The notes below the pieces were generated by a model. It was not told the origin of the DNA and searched no databases. It saw nothing but the letters and a program-made list of their open reading frames with translations. The position numbers and the translations under genes were made by a program. This document shows positions 4,507-6,970 of a DNA stretch of 6,970 bases, one piece after another. Source of the stretch: Anaerolineae bacterium (GTDB lineage: Bacteria > Chloroflexota > Anaerolineae > 4572-78); assembly GCA_027022125.1 (NCBI GenBank), contig JALVZI010000144.1, positions 2,175 to 9,144 on the forward strand, written 5' to 3'. Position 1 is the first letter of the stretch; every line of letters begins with the position of its first letter.

Positions 4507-6970
4507 TTACATGACGGCTTCGGCTTCGGCGGTTTCGTCCGGTGCTTCCAGCCGGTCGGTGACACGGATGACGATTTGCTCATCCCGGTAATCAACTTCC
4601 AGCGCATCGTGCGGCAGGAATTCGCCCGCGAGAATGCCTTCCGAAAGGCGATCTTCCACATAGGTTTGCAGCACGCGGCGCAGCGGTCGCGCGCCGAAAT
4701 CGGGGTCGTAACCTTCTTCTGCCAAAAATTCTTTGGCGGCATCGGTGAGCGACAGCGAAATGTGCAGGTCTTCCAGCCGGGCGCGCACTTCGCGCAATTC
4801 GTATTCCATAATATTTTTGATTTGCTCTTTCGTCAGGGCTTTGAAAATCATCACCCCGTCGAGCCGGTTGCGAAATTCGGGGCGGAAAAGGCGTTCCATC
4901 TCTTTCATCACTTTGGCGCGCATTTCTTTGTATGCCTCTTCTTCCGATTTTTCTTCATCCTGATGGAAATGGAAGCCGAGATTGGCACGTTTTATCATAT
5001 CCGCACCGACATTGGAGGTCATCACAATAATGGTATTGCGGAAGTCAATCCGTTTGCCTTTGGCATCCGCCAGTTGACCGTCTTCCATAATCTGCAACAG
5101 CATGTTAAACGCTTCGGGGTGTGCTTTTTCAATTTCATCGAACAGGATGACCGAGTACGGGCGGCGGCGGACGGCTTCGGTCAGTTGCCCGCCTTCTTCA
5201 TATCCCACGTATCCCGGCGGCGAACCGACCAGCCGCGCCACGTTGTGCCGTTCCATAAATTCGCTCATATCCAGTTTGATGAGCGCCTCTTCACTGCCGA
5301 ACAGAAATTCGGCGAGCGTTTTTGCCAGCAATGTTTTGCCGACGCCGGTTGGTCCGAGGAACATAAACGTGCCGATGGGTCGGCGCGGGTTTTTCAGCCC
5401 GGCGCGGGCGCGGCGCACGGCTTTGGCAATGGCGGTGATGGCTTCATCCTGCCCGACAACCCGGTCGTGCAGTGCCTCTTCCATTTTCAGCAACCGCTCC
5501 GATTCTTCGGTGGCGATGCGCTGCACGGGGATGCCGGTAATCATTGCCACCACATCGGCAATATCGTCGGGGGTGACTTTCGGCGTTTCGGTGGGCGACC
5601 ATGCGGTGTCTTCCGGGTTGAGCGCGGCGCGCAATTCGGCTTCGCGGTCGCGCAGGGCGGCGGCTTGCTCAAACTGCCCCGCCGAAACGGCTTCTTCCGC
5701 TGCCATACGCAGTTCGCGCATTTCCGAAACGGTGGCGGCATCGCTGCTGGAGAAGGGTACTTTATACAGCCGCACACGGGCGGCGGCTTCGTCAATCAGG
5801 TCAATGGCTTTATCGGGCATAAATCGCTCGGTCACATATCGTGCCGCCAAATGCGCGGCGCTTTCCAGCGCTTCATCGGTTATTTCCAAATTGTGATGCG
5901 CTTCGTACCGGCTGCGGATACCTTTTAAAATCTGGATGGTTTCTTCAATGGAAGGTTCTTCCACGGTGACAGGCTGGAATCGCCGTTCCAGCGCCGCGTC
6001 CCCTTCGATGTGTTTGCGGTATTCATCGAGGGTTGTCGCGCCGATGCACTGCAATTCGCCGCGCGACAGCGCGGGTTTCAGGATGTTTGCCGCATCCACC
6101 GAACTTCCGGCGGAACCGGCGCCCACCAGCATGTGCAATTCATCAATGAACAGAATTGCCCCCGATGTTTTGATTTCGTCAATGACCCGTTTCAGGCGTT
6201 CTTCAAACTGTCCGCGATACATTGTGCCCGCCACCAGCGAGCCAACATCGAGCATCACCACCCGTTTGCCCAGCAGGGTATCGGGGGCTTCGCCGCGCAC
6301 GATGCGCTGTGCCAGCCCTTCGACGATGGCGGTTTTGCCCACGCCCGGTTCGCCGATGAGCGCGGGGTTGTTTTTGTTTCGGCGCGAAAGTATCTGAATG
6401 ACGCGCTCGATTTCGGTTTTGCGTCCCACCACCGGGTCGAGTTTGCCCTGCGCGGCTTTGGCGGTCAAATCGGTGCCGAGTTGGTCAACCAGCGGCGTTT
6501 CTTTCTTCTTGCCCGATTCGCTCTCTGCGCCGCCGGCGCGGGTGGCGTTTTCCATCATCACACGGGCGGTTTGGGCGCGCACTTTATCCAAACTGACGCC
6601 CAGACTGCGCAGCACATCTACCGCCACGCCTTCGCCTTCGCGGATGAGTCCGAGCAGCAGGTGTTCGGTGCCGATATAGTGATGCCCCAGACGGCGGGCT
6701 TCATCCACTGCCAGTTCGATGACCCGTTTGGTGCGCGGAGTGAGGCTCAATTTGCCGTACATGGCGCGTTGTCCGCGCCCGACGGTGCGTTCCACCCGCT
6801 CGCGGATTTGTTTCAGGTCGATGTTCAGTTCTTTCAAAACGCGCACGGCGACGCCGTTTTCTTCTCGCACCAGCCCCAGCAGCAGGTGCTCGGTGCCGAT
6901 ATAATTATGGTTTAACCGTTGTGCCTCTTCTTGAGCGAGGGTCAAAACGCGGCGGGCGCGTTTGGTAAAG
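4507..6970 (-). CDS. clpC: ATP-dependent Clp protease ATPase subunit ClpC (5' end outside window)
   Basis: Cytoplasmic AAA+ unfoldase that feeds proteins to ClpP. Reading continues from the window edge (first full codon at 6969, residues F-T-K-R-A-R-R-V), so only a few N-terminal residues are missing; a TTG at 6945 is internal. Visible length is 820 residues, normal for ClpC. In visible numbering, two Clp N-domain repeats, each with YIGTEHLLLGL, fall within about 1-140. The first Walker A is GEPGVGKT at 206-213 with Walker B ILFIDE at 272-277. A UVR-like coiled segment (AGQFEQAAALRDREAEL) at 430-446 separates ClpC from ClpB. The second Walker A is GPTGVGKT at 539-546 with Walker B VILFDE at 607-612. 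LGF at 664-666 is in the place of the ClpP-binding loop. The stop is TAA. ctsR/mcsAB partners, if present, lie beyond the edge. Confidence 0.97.
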   Translation of the reverse strand, partial: FTKRARRVLTLAQEEAQRLNHNYIGTEHLLLGLVREENGVAVRVLKELNIDLKQIRERVERTVGRGQRAMYGKLSLTPRTKRVIELAVDEARRLGHHYIGTEHLLLGLIREGEGVAVDVLRSLGVSLDKVRAQTARVMMENATRAGGAESESGKKKETPLVDQLGTDLTAKAAQGKLDPVVGRKTEIERVIQILSRRNKNNPALIGEPGVGKTAIVEGLAQRIVRGEAPDTLLGKRVVMLDVGSLVAGTMYRGQFEERLKRVIDEIKTSGAILFIDELHMLVGAGSAGSSVDAANILKPALSRGELQCIGATTLDEYRKHIEGDAALERRFQPVTVEEPSIEETIQILKGIRSRYEAHHNLEITDEALESAAHLAARYVTERFMPDKAIDLIDEAAARVRLYKVPFSSSDAATVSEMRELRMAAEEAVSAGQFEQAAALRDREAELRAALNPEDTAWSPTETPKVTPDDIADVVAMITGIPVQRIATEESERLLKMEEALHDRVVGQDEAITAIAKAVRRARAGLKNPRRPIGTFMFLGPTGVGKTLLAKTLAEFLFGSEEALIKLDMSEFMERHNVARLVGSPPGYVGYEEGGQLTEAVRRRPYSVILFDEIEKAHPEAFNMLLQIMEDGQLADAKGKRIDFRNTIIVMTSNVGADMIKRANLGFHFHQDEEKSEEEAYKEMRAKVMKEMERLFRPEFRNRLDGVMIFKALTKEQIKNIMEYELREVRARLEDLHISLSLTDAAKEFLAEEGYDPDFGARPLRRVLQTYVEDRLSEGILAGEFLPHDALEVDYRDEQIVIRVTDRLEAPDETAEAEAVM

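Noticed and set aside
3700..5928. Very long plus-strand open frame (about 742 codons) opposite radA and clpC
   Set aside because: It runs antisense to two clearly conserved genes and across their spacer. The translation is rich in H, F, G and R in a way typical of reverse-frame shadows of GC-biased genes and shows no known domain.
6010..6915. Plus-strand open frame of 301 codons opposite clpC
   Set aside because: Antisense to the conserved N-terminal and first ATPase domains of ClpC. No recognisable domain or ribosome binding site.
6943..6945. TTG at 6945 as the clpC start
   Set aside because: The frame continues to the window edge and encodes the conserved FTKRARRV residues that precede it in ClpC proteins.

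Overview
This window holds four genes, all read from the minus strand. In transcription order (right to left) they are clpC (5' end cut by the right edge), radA, a YacL-type membrane PIN/TRAM protein, and cysS. They fill nearly all of the window, and I find no credible gene on the plus strand.

Likely source: the order clpC - radA - yacL - cysS is a shortened form of the clpC-radA-disA-yacL-ispD-ispF-gltX-cysE-cysS neighbourhood known from Bacillus and its relatives. The ClpC N-terminal repeats with a UVR-type middle segment, and a CysRS with a KMGKS signature and an N-terminal C-G-P-T-V-Y block, resemble from memory proteins of Chloroflexota, perhaps Anaerolineae. This is an inference from remembered family sequences, not a search. 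None of the three visible start codons has a Shine-Dalgarno sequence.

Layout: positions 1-67 are the 3' flank of cysS, which starts inside a dispersed CATCTGTG-type repeat. cysS covers 68-1546. An 84-bp spacer (1547-1630) is almost entirely short tandem repeats. The PIN/TRAM gene covers 1631-2686. A 377-bp gap (2687-3063) holds a leader hairpin, a good sigma70-like promoter for the PIN/TRAM gene, a second, inverted copy of the 34-bp repeat, a perfect 13-bp-stem palindrome and a branched inverted repeat. radA covers 3064-4440. A 66-bp spacer is occupied by a 20-bp-stem hairpin made of hexamer repeats. clpC runs from 4507 past the right edge.

Function: ClpC (protein quality control with ClpP) and RadA (recombination and repair) belong to a stress and genome-maintenance group. 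The PIN/TRAM protein is a membrane-anchored putative nuclease, and CysRS charges tRNA-Cys. clpC and radA are close enough for co-transcription. The PIN/TRAM gene probably has its own promoter and may carry cysS with it. The genes are ordinary housekeeping genes and I see no new multi-gene system. The unusual material is the repeat-filled spacers and a C8 tract at the membrane/nuclease junction of the PIN/TRAM gene.
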